Positions 1 through 8,561 of a DNA stretch of 64,000 nucleotides are shown here, one piece after another (position 1 is the stretch's first letter; every line of letters starts with the position of its first letter). The DNA is from Pseudodonghicola sp048268305 (GTDB lineage Bacteria > Pseudomonadota > Alphaproteobacteria > Rhodobacterales > Rhodobacteraceae): assembly GCF_048268305.1 (NCBI RefSeq), contig NZ_JBLWVT010000007.1, forward strand, positions 186,001 through 250,000. Direction: 5' to 3'. The notes under the pieces are model-generated. The model saw only the letters and a list, made by a program, of their open reading frames with translations, made no database searches and was not told the DNA's origin. Both the position numbers and the translations under genes were made by a program.

Positions 1-198
1 CTCCCCGGCGATCTCCATGCCCGGGATAAAGGGGGCCGGCGGCGTATCCTGATAGGTGCCCTTCAGCATCAGCAGATCCGCGAAGTTCAGCCCGCAGGCG
101 CGGATCGCGACACCGATCTGCCCGGGGCCCGCGATCGGCTCGGGCAGGTCGGTCAGCCGCGCCTCGGCGCCGGTGGCGGTCAGGTGATACGCGCGCAT
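1..198 (-). CDS. NADPH:quinone oxidoreductase-type dehydrogenase, N-terminal part
   Basis: The gene runs off the left edge, so only the first 66 residues are visible. They begin MRAYHLTATG and contain GLNFADLLMLKGTYQ and IPGMEIAGE. These are the GroES-like N-terminal signatures of the zinc-independent quinone oxidoreductase branch of medium-chain dehydrogenases. Members transfer hydride from NADPH to quinones or enals in the cytoplasm. The NAD(P)-binding Rossmann half lies outside the window. The gene is divergent from the XRE regulator, with about 300 bases between them. Family assignment is fairly sure; substrate is unknown. Confidence 0.82.
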   Translation of the reverse strand, partial: MRAYHLTATGAEARLTDLPEPIAGPGQIGVAIRACGLNFADLLMLKGTYQDTPPAPFIPGMEIAGE

Positions 199-504
199 GG
201 AAAATTCCCCTCTGATGGTCGCCATAAATGGTGATAACGAAATCCATGTCAAACCTCCGGCTTTGACATCGATAGGCCGCACCACAGCGGCGGGTGCCGG
301 GGAACACAACCACAGCGAAAGGTGTGTTAGCACTAAATCAACTGTCTTGCGCTCCTCGGAAAAGCCCGTACAATTCTAAATGCGGGTGCCGAAAGGCGTG
401 CAGTGGGGAGGGGAACCGCACGAAACGCCGCAAAGCAACAGGGGGAGCGGAAAGGCGTGTTCGCGTCTGTTCGGCTCGTAATAAGTAACACGTAAGGAGA
501 ACCC
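199..504. promoter_or_regulatory. Divergent intergenic region with candidate promoter for the XRE gene
   Basis: This stretch of roughly 300 bases separates the oxidoreductase from the XRE regulator, and I see no gene in it. On the plus strand TTGCGC (347-352) and TACAAT (369-374) are separated by 16 bases and resemble a sigma-70 promoter. If it is used, the XRE mRNA has a leader of about 120 bases. GAAAGGCGTG occurs twice in that leader (near 388 and 450). AAGGAG at 493-498 is a good ribosome binding site for the ATG at 505. Confidence 0.4.
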
Positions 505-876
505 ATGACCCATCCCGTTGACGTTCATGTGGGCAAACGGGTCCGGCACCGCCGTTGGCTGGTGGGGATGACCCAGCAGCAGCTGGCGGAAAAGGTCGGC
601 ATCAAGTTCCAGCAGATCCAGAAATACGAAACCGGTGCGAACCGAATCAGCGCCTCCCGACTGTGGGATATCGCCGATGCCTTGGAGGTTCCGGTGAGCT
701 TCTTCTTCGAAGGTCTGGACGAGGCCGAGAAGGCCGTCGACAGCAAGACCAGCGTTCCGGCCGATCTGATGGGCGATAAAGAGGCGCTGGATCTGATCCG
801 CTCCTATTACGCGATCCCGGAAAACCAGCGCCGGCGCCTGTTCGAACTGGCCCGCGTGCTGAGCGACGTCGCCTGA
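505..876 (+). CDS. XRE-family helix-turn-helix transcriptional regulator
   Basis: This is a 123-residue cytoplasmic DNA-binding protein. Residues about 8-67 form a HTH_3/XRE domain (MTQQQLAEKVGIKFQQIQKYETG, then the RISASRLWDIADAL helix). A 'PVSFFFEGL' linker follows, then a helical tail ending NQRRRLFELARVLSDVA. This layout matches the short, chromosomally conserved XRE regulators of alphaproteobacteria such as PraR/PhrR of rhizobia, not a phage repressor. It stands alone with a good ribosome binding site (AAGGAG) before the ATG. Targets cannot be read from the sequence. Confidence 0.93.
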   Translation: MTHPVDVHVGKRVRHRRWLVGMTQQQLAEKVGIKFQQIQKYETGANRISASRLWDIADALEVPVSFFFEGLDEAEKAVDSKTSVPADLMGDKEALDLIRSYYAIPENQRRRLFELARVLSDVA

Positions 877-984
877 CACCGCCCCATCCGCGCATGTGCC
901 CGACCGGTGCCCCGTTGCGGGGGACCGGTCTTTGATTCTTGCGCCGACTTGCATCCGCCCGGTCGCCGTGGCACCTGAGCCGTC

Positions 985-1785
985 ATGACCGATCAACTGC
1001 CCTCCGCCCTCAGTGATCTCGATGTCGCCCACAGGCTGGCCGACACCGCCCGCGCGGTGATCCTGCCCTATTTCCGACGCCTCGATCTGACCGCCGACAA
1101 CAAGCTCGCCGCTGGCTTCGACCCGGTGACCGAGGCCGACCGCGCCGCCGAGCGGGCGATGCGCGCGCTGCTGGCAGAGCTGCGGCCGGAGGATGGCATT
1201 CTGGGCGAGGAATTCGGCAGCCAGGCGGGCCGCAATGGCCGTACCTGGGTGCTCGACCCGATCGACGGCACCCGCGGCTTTCTCAGCGGCACGCCGACCT
1301 GGGGGGTGCTGATCGCCCTCTCCGAAGGGGCTGGGCCCGTCCTGGGGATCATCGACCAGCCCTATACCGGCGAGCGCTTCGTCGGGGGCCCGCAGGGGGC
1401 CGAGCTGATCGGACCGCACGGGCGCCGCAGCCTGCGCACCCGCCAGACCGCCCGGTTGGAGGAGGCGATCCTTTTCACCACCTTCCCCGAGGTCGGCAGC
1501 CCGGCAGAGCGCGCGGCGTTCGAGGCGGTGTCACGCCAGGTGAAGCTCACCCGCTACGGCATGGATTGCTATGCCTATGCCCTTCTCGCCGCCGGCCATA
1601 TCGACCTGGTGATCGAGGCCGGGCTGAACCCCTATGACGTGCAGGGGCCCATCGCGGTGATCGAAGCCGCCGGCGGCGTCGTGACCGACTGGCAGGGCGG
1701 CAGGGCCGACCAGGGCGGCCGGCTGCTCGCCGCCGCCAACCCGGTGCTGCACGCCCAGGCGCTGGAGATCCTGCGCCAGGCCTGA
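985..1785 (+). CDS. hisN: Histidinol-phosphatase, inositol monophosphatase fold
   Basis: This 266-residue protein is a Mg-dependent phosphatase of the inositol-monophosphatase superfamily. Visible metal-site motifs are DPVTEAD (46-52), GEEFG (74-78), WVLDPIDGTRGF (88-99), and the C-terminal NPYDVQGPIAVIEAAGG, whose Asp completes the site. The sequence fits the HisN type, which converts histidinol phosphate to histidinol, the next-to-last step before HisD in histidine synthesis. It is not linked to other his genes here; hisE and hisF lie at the far end of the window. A general inositol- or nucleotide-phosphatase role is the alternative. Length is normal. Confidence 0.85.
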   Translation: MTDQLPSALSDLDVAHRLADTARAVILPYFRRLDLTADNKLAAGFDPVTEADRAAERAMRALLAELRPEDGILGEEFGSQAGRNGRTWVLDPIDGTRGFLSGTPTWGVLIALSEGAGPVLGIIDQPYTGERFVGGPQGAELIGPHGRRSLRTRQTARLEEAILFTTFPEVGSPAERAAFEAVSRQVKLTRYGMDCYAYALLAAGHIDLVIEAGLNPYDVQGPIAVIEAAGGVVTDWQGGRADQGGRLLAAANPVLHAQALEILRQA

Positions 1786-1907
1786 TCCCGGTCTTGTGGC
1801 GAATCGTTGCCACGGTTACCAAATCGCCGCGCCGAGTCCTTCGCCCGTCTTCTGTCGGCGCCTTTGTCACACTTCGTCACCGAAACGGGCCAGACCGGAG
1901 TGTGCTT

Positions 1908-3245
1908 ATGACCGAGATCCTGATCCGCAATGCCCTTGCCATCCTCACCATGGATGACGCCCGCCGCGAGCTCGCCGGCGAGGATATCCTGATCCGCGAC
2001 GGCGTGATCGCCGCCCTCGGCCGGGGTCTGAGTGCCGAGGGGGCCGAGGTGATCGAGGCCTCGGGCTGCGTCGTCACCCCGGGGTTGGTGAATACCCACC
2101 ATCACCTCTACCAGACCCTCACCCGCGCGGTGCCCGGCGGCCAGGACGCGCTGCTGTTCGGCTGGCTGAAGACGCTCTATCCGATCTGGGCGCGCTTCGG
2201 CCCGGAGGAGGTCTATACCTCCGCCCTCACCGGGTTGGCGGAACTGGCGCTCTCGGGCTGCACGCTGACCTCGGATCACCTCTATCTCTATCCGAACGGC
2301 GCCCGGCTCGACGATACCATCGCCGCCGCGCAGGAGATCGGGCTGCGTTTCCAGCCCACCCGCGGCGCCATGAGCATCGGCGAAAGCGTCGGCGGCCTGC
2401 CACCCGACAGCCTGGTCGAACGCGAGGCGGATATCCTGAATGATGCCATCCGGGTGATCGACGCGCACCATGACGCCAGCGAGGGCGCCATGGTGCGCGT
2501 CGGCATCGCCCCCTGTTCGCCCTTCTCGGTCAGCCGAGAGCTGATGCGCGACGCCGCGCTGCTGGCGCGTGACAAGCGGGTGATGCTGCATACCCATCTG
2601 GCCGAGAATGACGAGGATGTCGCCTATAGCCTCGCCAGCTTCGGCTGCCGCCCCGGCCAATATGCCGAAGACCTGGGCTGGACCGGTGCCGATGTCTGGC
2701 ACGCCCATTGCGTCAAGCTCGATGCGCAAGAGATTGATCTTTTTGCCAGAACCCGGACTGGCGTGGCGCATTGCCCCTGTTCGAATTGCCGCCTCGGCTC
2801 GGGCATCGCGCCGATCCGTGCCATGCGCGACGCCGGGCTGCGCGTCGGTCTCGGGGTCGATGGATCAGCCTCGAACGACAGCGGCAACCTGATCCTCGAA
2901 GCGCGTCAGGCGATGCTGCTGCAGCGGGTCGCGCGTGGTGCCGACGCGATGAGCGCCCGCGAGGCGCTCGAGATCGCCACCCGCGGCGGTGCCGATGTGC
3001 TGGGTCGGCCCGACTGCGGCCGGCTGGTGCCGGGCAAGCGCGCCGATATCGCGCTCTGGGATGTGACCGGCATCGACAGCGCCGGAAGCTGGGACCCGGC
3101 CGCGCTGCTCCTGGCGGGGCCGGTGCGAGTGAAACATCTGCTGGTCGAGGGCCGTCAGGTGGTGCGCGATGGCCATGTCGCGACGCTCGATCTGCCGCGG
3201 GTGATCGAGCGGCAGAACAGGCTTGCCGCGGCGCTCAGGGGCTGA
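1908..3245 (+). CDS. 8-oxoguanine deaminase (amidohydrolase)
   Basis: This 445-residue amidohydrolase has the metal-site pattern NTHHHLYQT (62-70), LHTHLAEND, WHAHCV, and GVDGSASND with the catalytic Asp. The stretch SDHLYLYPNG and the HCPCSNCRLGSG loop match the 8-oxoguanine deaminase / hydroxydechloroatrazine hydrolase branch. It would deaminate 8-oxoguanine to urate and ammonia in the cytoplasm. I chose the ATG at 1908 because MTEILIRNALAIL is the family's usual start; the frame is open further upstream. The gene converges on guanine deaminase, so the pair suggests guanine and oxidised-guanine salvage. An s-triazine or other purine substrate cannot be excluded. Confidence 0.88.
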   Translation: MTEILIRNALAILTMDDARRELAGEDILIRDGVIAALGRGLSAEGAEVIEASGCVVTPGLVNTHHHLYQTLTRAVPGGQDALLFGWLKTLYPIWARFGPEEVYTSALTGLAELALSGCTLTSDHLYLYPNGARLDDTIAAAQEIGLRFQPTRGAMSIGESVGGLPPDSLVEREADILNDAIRVIDAHHDASEGAMVRVGIAPCSPFSVSRELMRDAALLARDKRVMLHTHLAENDEDVAYSLASFGCRPGQYAEDLGWTGADVWHAHCVKLDAQEIDLFARTRTGVAHCPCSNCRLGSGIAPIRAMRDAGLRVGLGVDGSASNDSGNLILEARQAMLLQRVARGADAMSAREALEIATRGGADVLGRPDCGRLVPGKRADIALWDVTGIDSAGSWDPAALLLAGPVRVKHLLVEGRQVVRDGHVATLDLPRVIERQNRLAAALRG

Positions 3246-3251
3246 GGCAGA

Positions 3252-3300
3252 GGGGGCTCCGCCCCCGGCCTGCGGCCTCCCCCGGGATATTTCTGCCAGA
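3252..3300 (+). repeat. Intergenic terminator-like repeat, copy 1
   Basis: GGGGGC-tcc-GCCCCC (3252-3266) is followed by GGCC-tgc-GGCC and then CCCCCGGGATATTTCTGCCAG. It lies seven bases after the stop of the 8-oxoguanine deaminase gene. The core CCCCCGGGATATTT recurs at 3363-3410 (opposite strand) and 50755-50811, and in a diverged form at 63546-63578. The stacked hairpins are consistent with a role in transcription termination. Confidence 0.75.
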
Positions 3301-3362
3301 TCGAAGGGGGGCATCATGGCCTGATCGAGGGCGCTTGATCCCCGCGGTAATCGGATGCCGCC

Positions 3363-3410
3363 TTTTTCTAGCTGCAAATATCCCGGGGGTGCGGGGGCAG
3401 AGCCCCCGCT
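3363..3410 (-). repeat. Intergenic terminator-like repeat, copy 2
   Basis: Read on the minus strand this is GGGGGC-tct-GCCCCC (3407-3393), then ACCCCCGGGATATTTGCAGC and TAGAAAAA. It starts just after the stop of guaD, so the two convergent deaminase genes each end in a copy of the same element facing the other. The GCAGCTAGAAAAA tail is identical to the copy near 50.8 kb. Confidence 0.75.
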
Positions 3411-3416
3411 TCAGGC

Positions 3417-4706
3417 TCAGGATTTGACCCGCCGCCCGCCGATCCAGACCTCGGCCACGGCGCGATCGTCGCCCATCATGATGGTGGGAAAGATCGCCTC
3501 CCAGAGATCCTCGGCTTCCGCCTCGCGCTGGGCGATGGCGGGGGTCGAGGCGAGGTCGAGCAGCACCAGGTCGGCTTCCATGCCGGGGGCGATATTGCCG
3601 ATCCGATCCTCCATCCGCAAAGCCTGCGCCGATCCCACGGTCGCCAGCCAGATGAGTTGCGCCGGGTGCAGCGGGGTGTGGCGGAGCTGGCCGATCTCAT
3701 AGGCCGCGGCCATGGTCCGGAGCATCGAGAAGCTCGATCCGCCGCCGGTGTCGGTGGCCAGCCCGATCCGCTGCCCCTCGGCCATCAGCCCGGCCATGTC
3801 GAAGAGGCCGGAGCCGATGAAGGTGTTCGAGGTCGGGCAATGCACCAGGGCGGCACCGACCTCGCGCAGGCGGTCGCGCTCTCGCGGCTCGAGGTGGATG
3901 GCGTGCCCATAGAGCCCGTTCTGCCCCAGCAGGCCGAATTGCTCATAGGTGTCGAGATAGTCGCGCGCCTGCGGAAACAGCTCCTTCACCCAGGCGATTT
4001 CGTCGGTCTGCTCGCTCAGGTGGGTCTGCATCAGGCAATCGGGATGCTCGGCCCAGAGCGCTCCCATCGCCTCGAGCTGTTCGGGGCTGGAGGTGGGGGA
4101 GAAGCGCGGCGTGATGGCATAGGAAATCCGGTCCACCGCGTGCCATTTTTCCAGCAGAGCCTTGCTGTCGTCATAGGCCGATTGCGCGGTGTCGCGCAGC
4201 CGCTCGGGCGCGTTGCGGTCCATGCAGGTCTTGCCCGCCACCACCCGCTGGCCGCGCGCTTGCGCCTCGGCGAAGAAGGCCTCGACGCTGGCGGGGTGGA
4301 TGGTGCAGAAGGAGCACATGGTGGTGGTGCCCGCCGCCGTGGTCAGGTCGAGGTAGCGGGCCGCGATCCGGGCGGCATAGGCCGGATCGGCAAAGCGCAT
4401 CTCCTCTGGGAAGGTATAGGAATTCAGCCAGTCGATCAGCCGCTTGCCCCAGCTTGCGATCATTGCGGTCTGCGGGAAATGCACATGCGGGTCGATGAAA
4501 CCCGCCAGAATCACCCGGGCGCCGTGGTCGTGGCGCAGCGCCTGCGGATGGGCCGCGGCCAGATCCGAGGCGGTTCCCAGGGCGGCGATCCGCCCGTCGC
4601 GGATCACCAGCGCCTCGTCCAGCCGCGCGGCCGCCTCCGGCGCGGCTTCGAAGGGCGTGCTCGTGAAGGACAAAACGCGTCCGGTGAGTAGAATTTCCTG
4701 CGTCAT
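3417..4706 (-). CDS. guaD: Guanine deaminase
   Basis: This 429-residue zinc amidohydrolase converts guanine to xanthine and ammonia. Visible motifs are FIDPHVHFPQT with the HxH metal ligands (H74, H76), MQTHLSEQ, GHAIHLE, VHCPTSNTFIGSGLFD, and the catalytic Asp in GLATDTGGGSSFS. These match guanine deaminase throughout, including the PGMEADLVLLDL C-terminal region. The gene converges on 8-oxoguanine deaminase, with about 170 bases of paired terminator-like repeats between the two stops. Length and motifs are normal. Confidence 0.95.
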   Translation of the reverse strand: MTQEILLTGRVLSFTSTPFEAAPEAAARLDEALVIRDGRIAALGTASDLAAAHPQALRHDHGARVILAGFIDPHVHFPQTAMIASWGKRLIDWLNSYTFPEEMRFADPAYAARIAARYLDLTTAAGTTTMCSFCTIHPASVEAFFAEAQARGQRVVAGKTCMDRNAPERLRDTAQSAYDDSKALLEKWHAVDRISYAITPRFSPTSSPEQLEAMGALWAEHPDCLMQTHLSEQTDEIAWVKELFPQARDYLDTYEQFGLLGQNGLYGHAIHLEPRERDRLREVGAALVHCPTSNTFIGSGLFDMAGLMAEGQRIGLATDTGGGSSFSMLRTMAAAYEIGQLRHTPLHPAQLIWLATVGSAQALRMEDRIGNIAPGMEADLVLLDLASTPAIAQREAEAEDLWEAIFPTIMMGDDRAVAEVWIGGRRVKS

Positions 4707-4841
4707 CTCTGTTCCGTTTCCGCCACTCTCTTGCCGCTATCAGAGTAGTGAGGCTTTCCTTCCGGGTAAATTACGCCATTGTCATTGTTTTCCGGTAGAA
4801 GCTTCTTCTATTTTGCGGCCAATCCGAAGCAAGGGGTGAGC

Positions 4842-6248
4842 ATGAGCACAGCCGACGATCAGGCCGAAACCGGCACCCCGCAAGAGGACGGCGGGAACGA
4901 GCGCGCCTATGCGCTCGACCGGCGGGCCATTGCCGCGATTCTCTATGCCGTCGACATCGACGATCGCGACAAGCTGATCGAGCTGATGGAGCCGCTGCAT
5001 GCGGCCGACATCGCCGACCTCCTGGAACAGATCAACGCCTATGACCGGGCGCGACTGATCCGGCTCTATGGCCAGGAATTCGACGGCGAGATCCTGTCGG
5101 AACTGGAAGAAGGGGTGCGGGAAGAGGTCATTCACCTGCTGCATCCGCAGGTTCTGGCCGAGGCGGTGCGCGAGCTCGACAGCGACGATGTGGTCGATCT
5201 GGTCGAGGATCTGGAGGGGCCGCAGCAGGAGGCGATCCTGGGCGCGCTGGAGGCCTCGGACCGATTGGCGGTGCAGCAGGCGCTGACCTATCCCGAGAAT
5301 TCCGCCGGCCGTCTGATGCAGCGCGAGGTGGTCTTTGCCCCCGAACATTGGAACGTCGGGCAGGCGATCGATTTTCTGCGCGGGTCAGAAGAGCTGCCGG
5401 AGCAGTTCTATCACATCGTGCTGGTCGACCCGCGGATGCGGCCCGTCGCCAATGTGACGCTGGGCAAGCTGATGGGATCGCGCCGCGAGGTGGCGCTGAA
5501 GGATATCGCCGAGGAGATGTTCCAGGTCATTCCGGCCGATCAGGACGAGGCTGATGTCGCCTATGCCTTCAACCAGTACCACCTGATTTCCGCCCCGGTG
5601 GTGGACGGGGATGGCCGGCTGGTCGGGGTCATCACCATCGACGACGCGATGATCGTTCTGGATGAGGAGAACGAGGAGGACATCCTGCGCCTCGCCGGGG
5701 TTGGCGAGGAAAGCTCGCTCTCGGACCGGGTGATCGACACCACCAAGCGGCGGATTCCCTGGCTGGTGGTGAACCTGGGCACGGCGGCGCTGGCAGCCCT
5801 GGTGATCGCCCAGTTCGAACATACCATCGCCGTGCTGGTGGCGCTGGCGGTGTTGATGCCGATCGTCGCCTCGATGGGCGGCAATGCCGGCACCCAATCG
5901 CTGACCGTGGCGGTGCGGGCGATCGCCACCCGCGACCTGACGCGGGCCAACGCCTGGCGGGTGATCCGGCGCGAGATGCTGGTGGGGCTGATGAACGGGC
6001 TGACGCTGGCGATCCCGCTGGGGGTGATGACGGGGCTGATCTTCGGCACGCCGCTGTTGGGGGCGGTGATCGGCGCGGCGCTGATCATCAACCTCTTCGT
6101 CGCGGCGCTATCCGGGGTGGCGGTGCCGATCCTGCTGGACAAGATCGGCGTCGATCCGGCGCTGGCCTCCGGCGTCTTCGTGACCACGGTGACCGACGTG
6201 GTGGGCTTCTTCGCCTTTCTCGGACTGGCCACGGTGGTGCTGCTGTGA
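4842..6248 (+). CDS. mgtE: Magnesium transporter MgtE
   Basis: This 468-residue protein has the three-part MgtE plan. Residues about 35-140 form the acidic superhelical N domain (MEPLHAADIADLLEQI). The CBS pair at about 145-265 follows (SAGRLMQREVVFAPEHWNVG; NQYHLISAPVVDGDGRLVGV). The C-terminal five-helix membrane domain contains MPIVASMGGNAGTQSLTV, the conserved pore motif. It is a gated Mg2+ channel of the inner membrane, with the N and CBS domains sensing cytosolic Mg2+. I chose ATG 4842, which AAGGGGTGAG precedes; an upstream ATG at 4779 would add 21 atypical residues. Its stop overlaps the GTG start of the next gene. Confidence 0.95.
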   Translation: MSTADDQAETGTPQEDGGNERAYALDRRAIAAILYAVDIDDRDKLIELMEPLHAADIADLLEQINAYDRARLIRLYGQEFDGEILSELEEGVREEVIHLLHPQVLAEAVRELDSDDVVDLVEDLEGPQQEAILGALEASDRLAVQQALTYPENSAGRLMQREVVFAPEHWNVGQAIDFLRGSEELPEQFYHIVLVDPRMRPVANVTLGKLMGSRREVALKDIAEEMFQVIPADQDEADVAYAFNQYHLISAPVVDGDGRLVGVITIDDAMIVLDEENEEDILRLAGVGEESSLSDRVIDTTKRRIPWLVVNLGTAALAALVIAQFEHTIAVLVALAVLMPIVASMGGNAGTQSLTVAVRAIATRDLTRANAWRVIRREMLVGLMNGLTLAIPLGVMTGLIFGTPLLGAVIGAALIINLFVAALSGVAVPILLDKIGVDPALASGVFVTTVTDVVGFFAFLGLATVVLL

Positions 6249-6817
6249 CCGATCTGGCCGCGCGCAAGGTCGAGGCGCGCAAGGCCGCCTTCGCCCGCCG
6301 GCAGATCGCGCATGAGCTCGGCGGCGCCGGGCGGGCCGGGCTGCTCAGCTCGGTCCTGGCGGGCTATCGCGGCGTGCCCCTGGCCGGTTACATGCCGATC
6401 CGGACCGAGATTGACCCGCGCCCGGCGATGGCCGAGGCCGCAGCCCATGGCCCCGTCGCCGTGCCGGTGATCGAGGCCTCGGGCCAGCCGCTGCGCTTTG
6501 CCCTCTGGGAGCCCGGGGCGGAGATGGTCGCGGGCCCCTTCGGCGCCCGGATCCCGGCGGTGCTGGAATATATCGAGCCGGAAATCCTGATCGTGCCTTT
6601 GGTGGCCTTTGACGCCGCCGGCAATCGGCTGGGCTATGGCGGTGGCTTTTATGACCGCACCCTGGCGCAGCTGCGCGCCCGCCGCGCCACGCTCGCCATC
6701 GGCTTCGCCTATGACGCGCAGGAGGCGGGCAGCCTGCCGCTCGAGCCAACCGACCAGCCGCTGGATCTGATCGTGACGGAACGGCGGGTGATCGACCTCA
6801 GCGACCTGTCCGGATAG
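6245..6817 (+). CDS. 5-formyltetrahydrofolate cyclo-ligase
   Basis: This 190-residue enzyme converts 5-formyl-THF to 5,10-methenyl-THF with ATP in cytoplasmic folate metabolism. The signature GYGGGFYDRTLAQL (near residues 137-150) and IVPLVAFDAAGNRLGYG are diagnostic. RTEIDPRPAM matches the substrate-side region. It starts with GTG at 6245, inside the last codons of mgtE, with a four-base GTGA overlap. The two genes are therefore probably translated from one message, though no functional link is obvious. Length is normal. Confidence 0.93.
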   Translation: MTDLAARKVEARKAAFARRQIAHELGGAGRAGLLSSVLAGYRGVPLAGYMPIRTEIDPRPAMAEAAAHGPVAVPVIEASGQPLRFALWEPGAEMVAGPFGARIPAVLEYIEPEILIVPLVAFDAAGNRLGYGGGFYDRTLAQLRARRATLAIGFAYDAQEAGSLPLEPTDQPLDLIVTERRVIDLSDLSG

Positions 6818-6824
6818 CGCTGGC

Positions 6825-7616
6825 TCAGGGACGGTCCGGATCAAGTGGTTGCCTCAGGTGCTGCCGCGCGATTTCACTCGGGGCGCTGCCGAATTTTCTG
6901 GAAAAGGCCCGCGAGAAGGCTGCCGCGCTGCCGAAGCCCACGCGGGCGGCGACGGTCTTGATGTGACTGCCTTCGGTCAGGAGCGCGCGGGCGAGAGACA
7001 GCCGCCAGCCGTTCAGATAGGCCACCGGGCTTTGCCCGACGGTTTCCCCGAAGCTCCGGATGAAGCGGCTGCGGCTCATGCCCGAGAGATCGGCAAGATC
7101 GCCGATCCGCCAGGCTCGCGCCGGGTCGTCATGCATGGCGACCAGGCAGGGGTGCAGATCGGGATGGGCAAGGCCCGCCAGCAGCCCCGCATGAACGGCC
7201 CCCTGGGCGATGGCGCCGCGAATGGCATGAACGACGATCATCTCGCTGAGCCGCTTGCTGACAAAGGAACTGCCGCATCGCGAATGATGCGCCTCCGCCA
7301 AGATCAGATCGGCGAGCGCCCGCAGCGTGGCGTCCTGAGACAGATCGAAGACGATCTCCTGGGGCAATGCGCCGACCAGCGGATTGTATGCGCCACCGAA
7401 GTCGAGCCTCGACTGCGCCAGCACCCTGCCGAGGGGAGGAGACCCGCCTGCGCGCGCCCGATAATGCACATGGCTCGGCACGTCGCCCACCTCCCGCGCG
7501 ACAATCAGCAGATTGGACCCGGCGAGGCTGTCACTTGGCCGGGCGTCGAGCGGAAAGGCGGACATGAAGGCGAACAGCCGGTCATGTTTTCGGGCGGGTC
7601 TGGAATTTTGGATCAT
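6825..7616 (-). CDS. AraC-family transcriptional regulator, shortened sensor domain
   Basis: The C-terminal half is a normal AraC double helix-turn-helix: WRIGDLADLSGMSRSRFIRSFGETVGQSPVAYLNGWRLSLA, then VAARVGFGSAAAFSRAFSRKFG. The N-terminal half resembles cupin_6-type AraC regulators (RLFAFMSAFPLDARP, and LDFGGAYNPLVGALPQEIVFDL). The central cupin segment that usually carries the PSLLFYPRPTPHRF-like strands seems to be missing, about 30 residues. I place the start at ATG 7616, preceded by GGGAAAA; ATG 7649 is possible. It is divergent from the methyltransferase gene and may control it. The ligand is unknown. Confidence 0.8.
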   Translation of the reverse strand: MIQNSRPARKHDRLFAFMSAFPLDARPSDSLAGSNLLIVAREVGDVPSHVHYRARAGGSPPLGRVLAQSRLDFGGAYNPLVGALPQEIVFDLSQDATLRALADLILAEAHHSRCGSSFVSKRLSEMIVVHAIRGAIAQGAVHAGLLAGLAHPDLHPCLVAMHDDPARAWRIGDLADLSGMSRSRFIRSFGETVGQSPVAYLNGWRLSLARALLTEGSHIKTVAARVGFGSAAAFSRAFSRKFGSAPSEIARQHLRQPLDPDRP

Positions 7617-7703
7617 GAGTTTTCCCAGATCTTTTGCTCTGCCCGGCATATCCTGCAGCCCGAAACCGTAAAACCCCTTCCAGATTGCACGAGGTTCAGC
7701 CCG

Positions 7704-8411
7704 ATGACATCCCCCTCACATGCCAAGTTCGATCCGGCCCGGGCAGGGGAATACGCCGAACAGGCCCGGATCGCCTTGGCCGGTTATGACGCTTGTCACG
7801 AACTCTCGGCCTGTATCCTGTCGGCGGCGCTGGATCGCCGGAAAGATGCGCGGGTGCTCGTGGTCGGGGCCGGCGGTACCGCAGGCGAGATCACGGCGGC
7901 GGCGCGTCTTGAAGAGGGATGGAGGTTCGTGGCCGTCGACCCTTCGAAACCGATGCTGGAGATCGCGCAGTCGCAAGTCGACCAGGCGGGGATCGGCGAT
8001 CGCGTCGCCTTCGTCTGCGATGAGGTATCCGCCCTTGCGTCAGAGCCGACATTCGACGCCGCCCTGATGATCGGCGTCTTGCACCATATCCCCGAAGACC
8101 GGGAAAAGGCACGGCTCTTGCAAGATGTCTCCTGCCGGCTGCTGTCGGGCGGCTCGCTTGTCCTGGCCGGGAACGTCAGGGCCTATGACAGCGAACCGCT
8201 GCTTCTGGCCGCCTGGGCGAACCGCTGGCGTCTGTCCGGCGCTTCGGAGGAGGAGGTGAACGCCAAGCTGGCGCGTATCCAGGCCGGTGCGGTGCCCCCG
8301 GAGTCCGAGGCGGCGGTTGCCGCGCTGCTTGTCGGGGCCGGCTTCTCCCCGCCGCAGATGTTCTTCTCCAGTCTGTTCTGGGGCGCCTGGCATACGCGGC
8401 GCAGGCTCTAG
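7704..8411 (+). CDS. Class I SAM-dependent methyltransferase
   Basis: This 235-residue protein has a Rossmann methyltransferase core. VLVVGAGGTAGEI is motif I, FVAVDPSKPMLEIA is the acidic ribose-binding region, and DAALMIGVLHHIPEDREKARLL is the post-II/III region. The opening FDPARAGEYAEQARIALAGYD resembles CmoA-like and small-molecule methyltransferases. Substrate is not evident. I chose ATG 7704 because the open frame further upstream lies entirely inside the opposite-strand AraC gene. The divergent AraC regulator is the likely controller, by position only. Confidence 0.85.
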   Translation: MTSPSHAKFDPARAGEYAEQARIALAGYDACHELSACILSAALDRRKDARVLVVGAGGTAGEITAAARLEEGWRFVAVDPSKPMLEIAQSQVDQAGIGDRVAFVCDEVSALASEPTFDAALMIGVLHHIPEDREKARLLQDVSCRLLSGGSLVLAGNVRAYDSEPLLLAAWANRWRLSGASEEEVNAKLARIQAGAVPPESEAAVAALLVGAGFSPPQMFFSSLFWGAWHTRRRL

Positions 8412-8561
8412 CCTTCGTCCTTGCGGTTCCACGGCCGCCTTCTGCCCGCAGTTTGCGCGGTGGGGGCGGGCCGTTTACCCGCCGGGTCGGATTGACTTGG
8501 GGATTTGCCCTGTCGCCGCGATACTGGGGGCGGTTCGTATCCAGTCCCTGAGGAGGGTTTC

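Noticed and set aside
376..1419. Long open frame on the minus strand across the XRE and hisN genes
   Set aside because: It is antisense to two recognised genes, low in complexity and without any family motif. GC-rich DNA opens such frames.
6849..7703. Plus-strand extension of the methyltransferase frame by about 285 residues
   Set aside because: It is the antisense of the AraC regulator and shows no conserved sequence. The methyltransferase motif set begins after ATG 7704.
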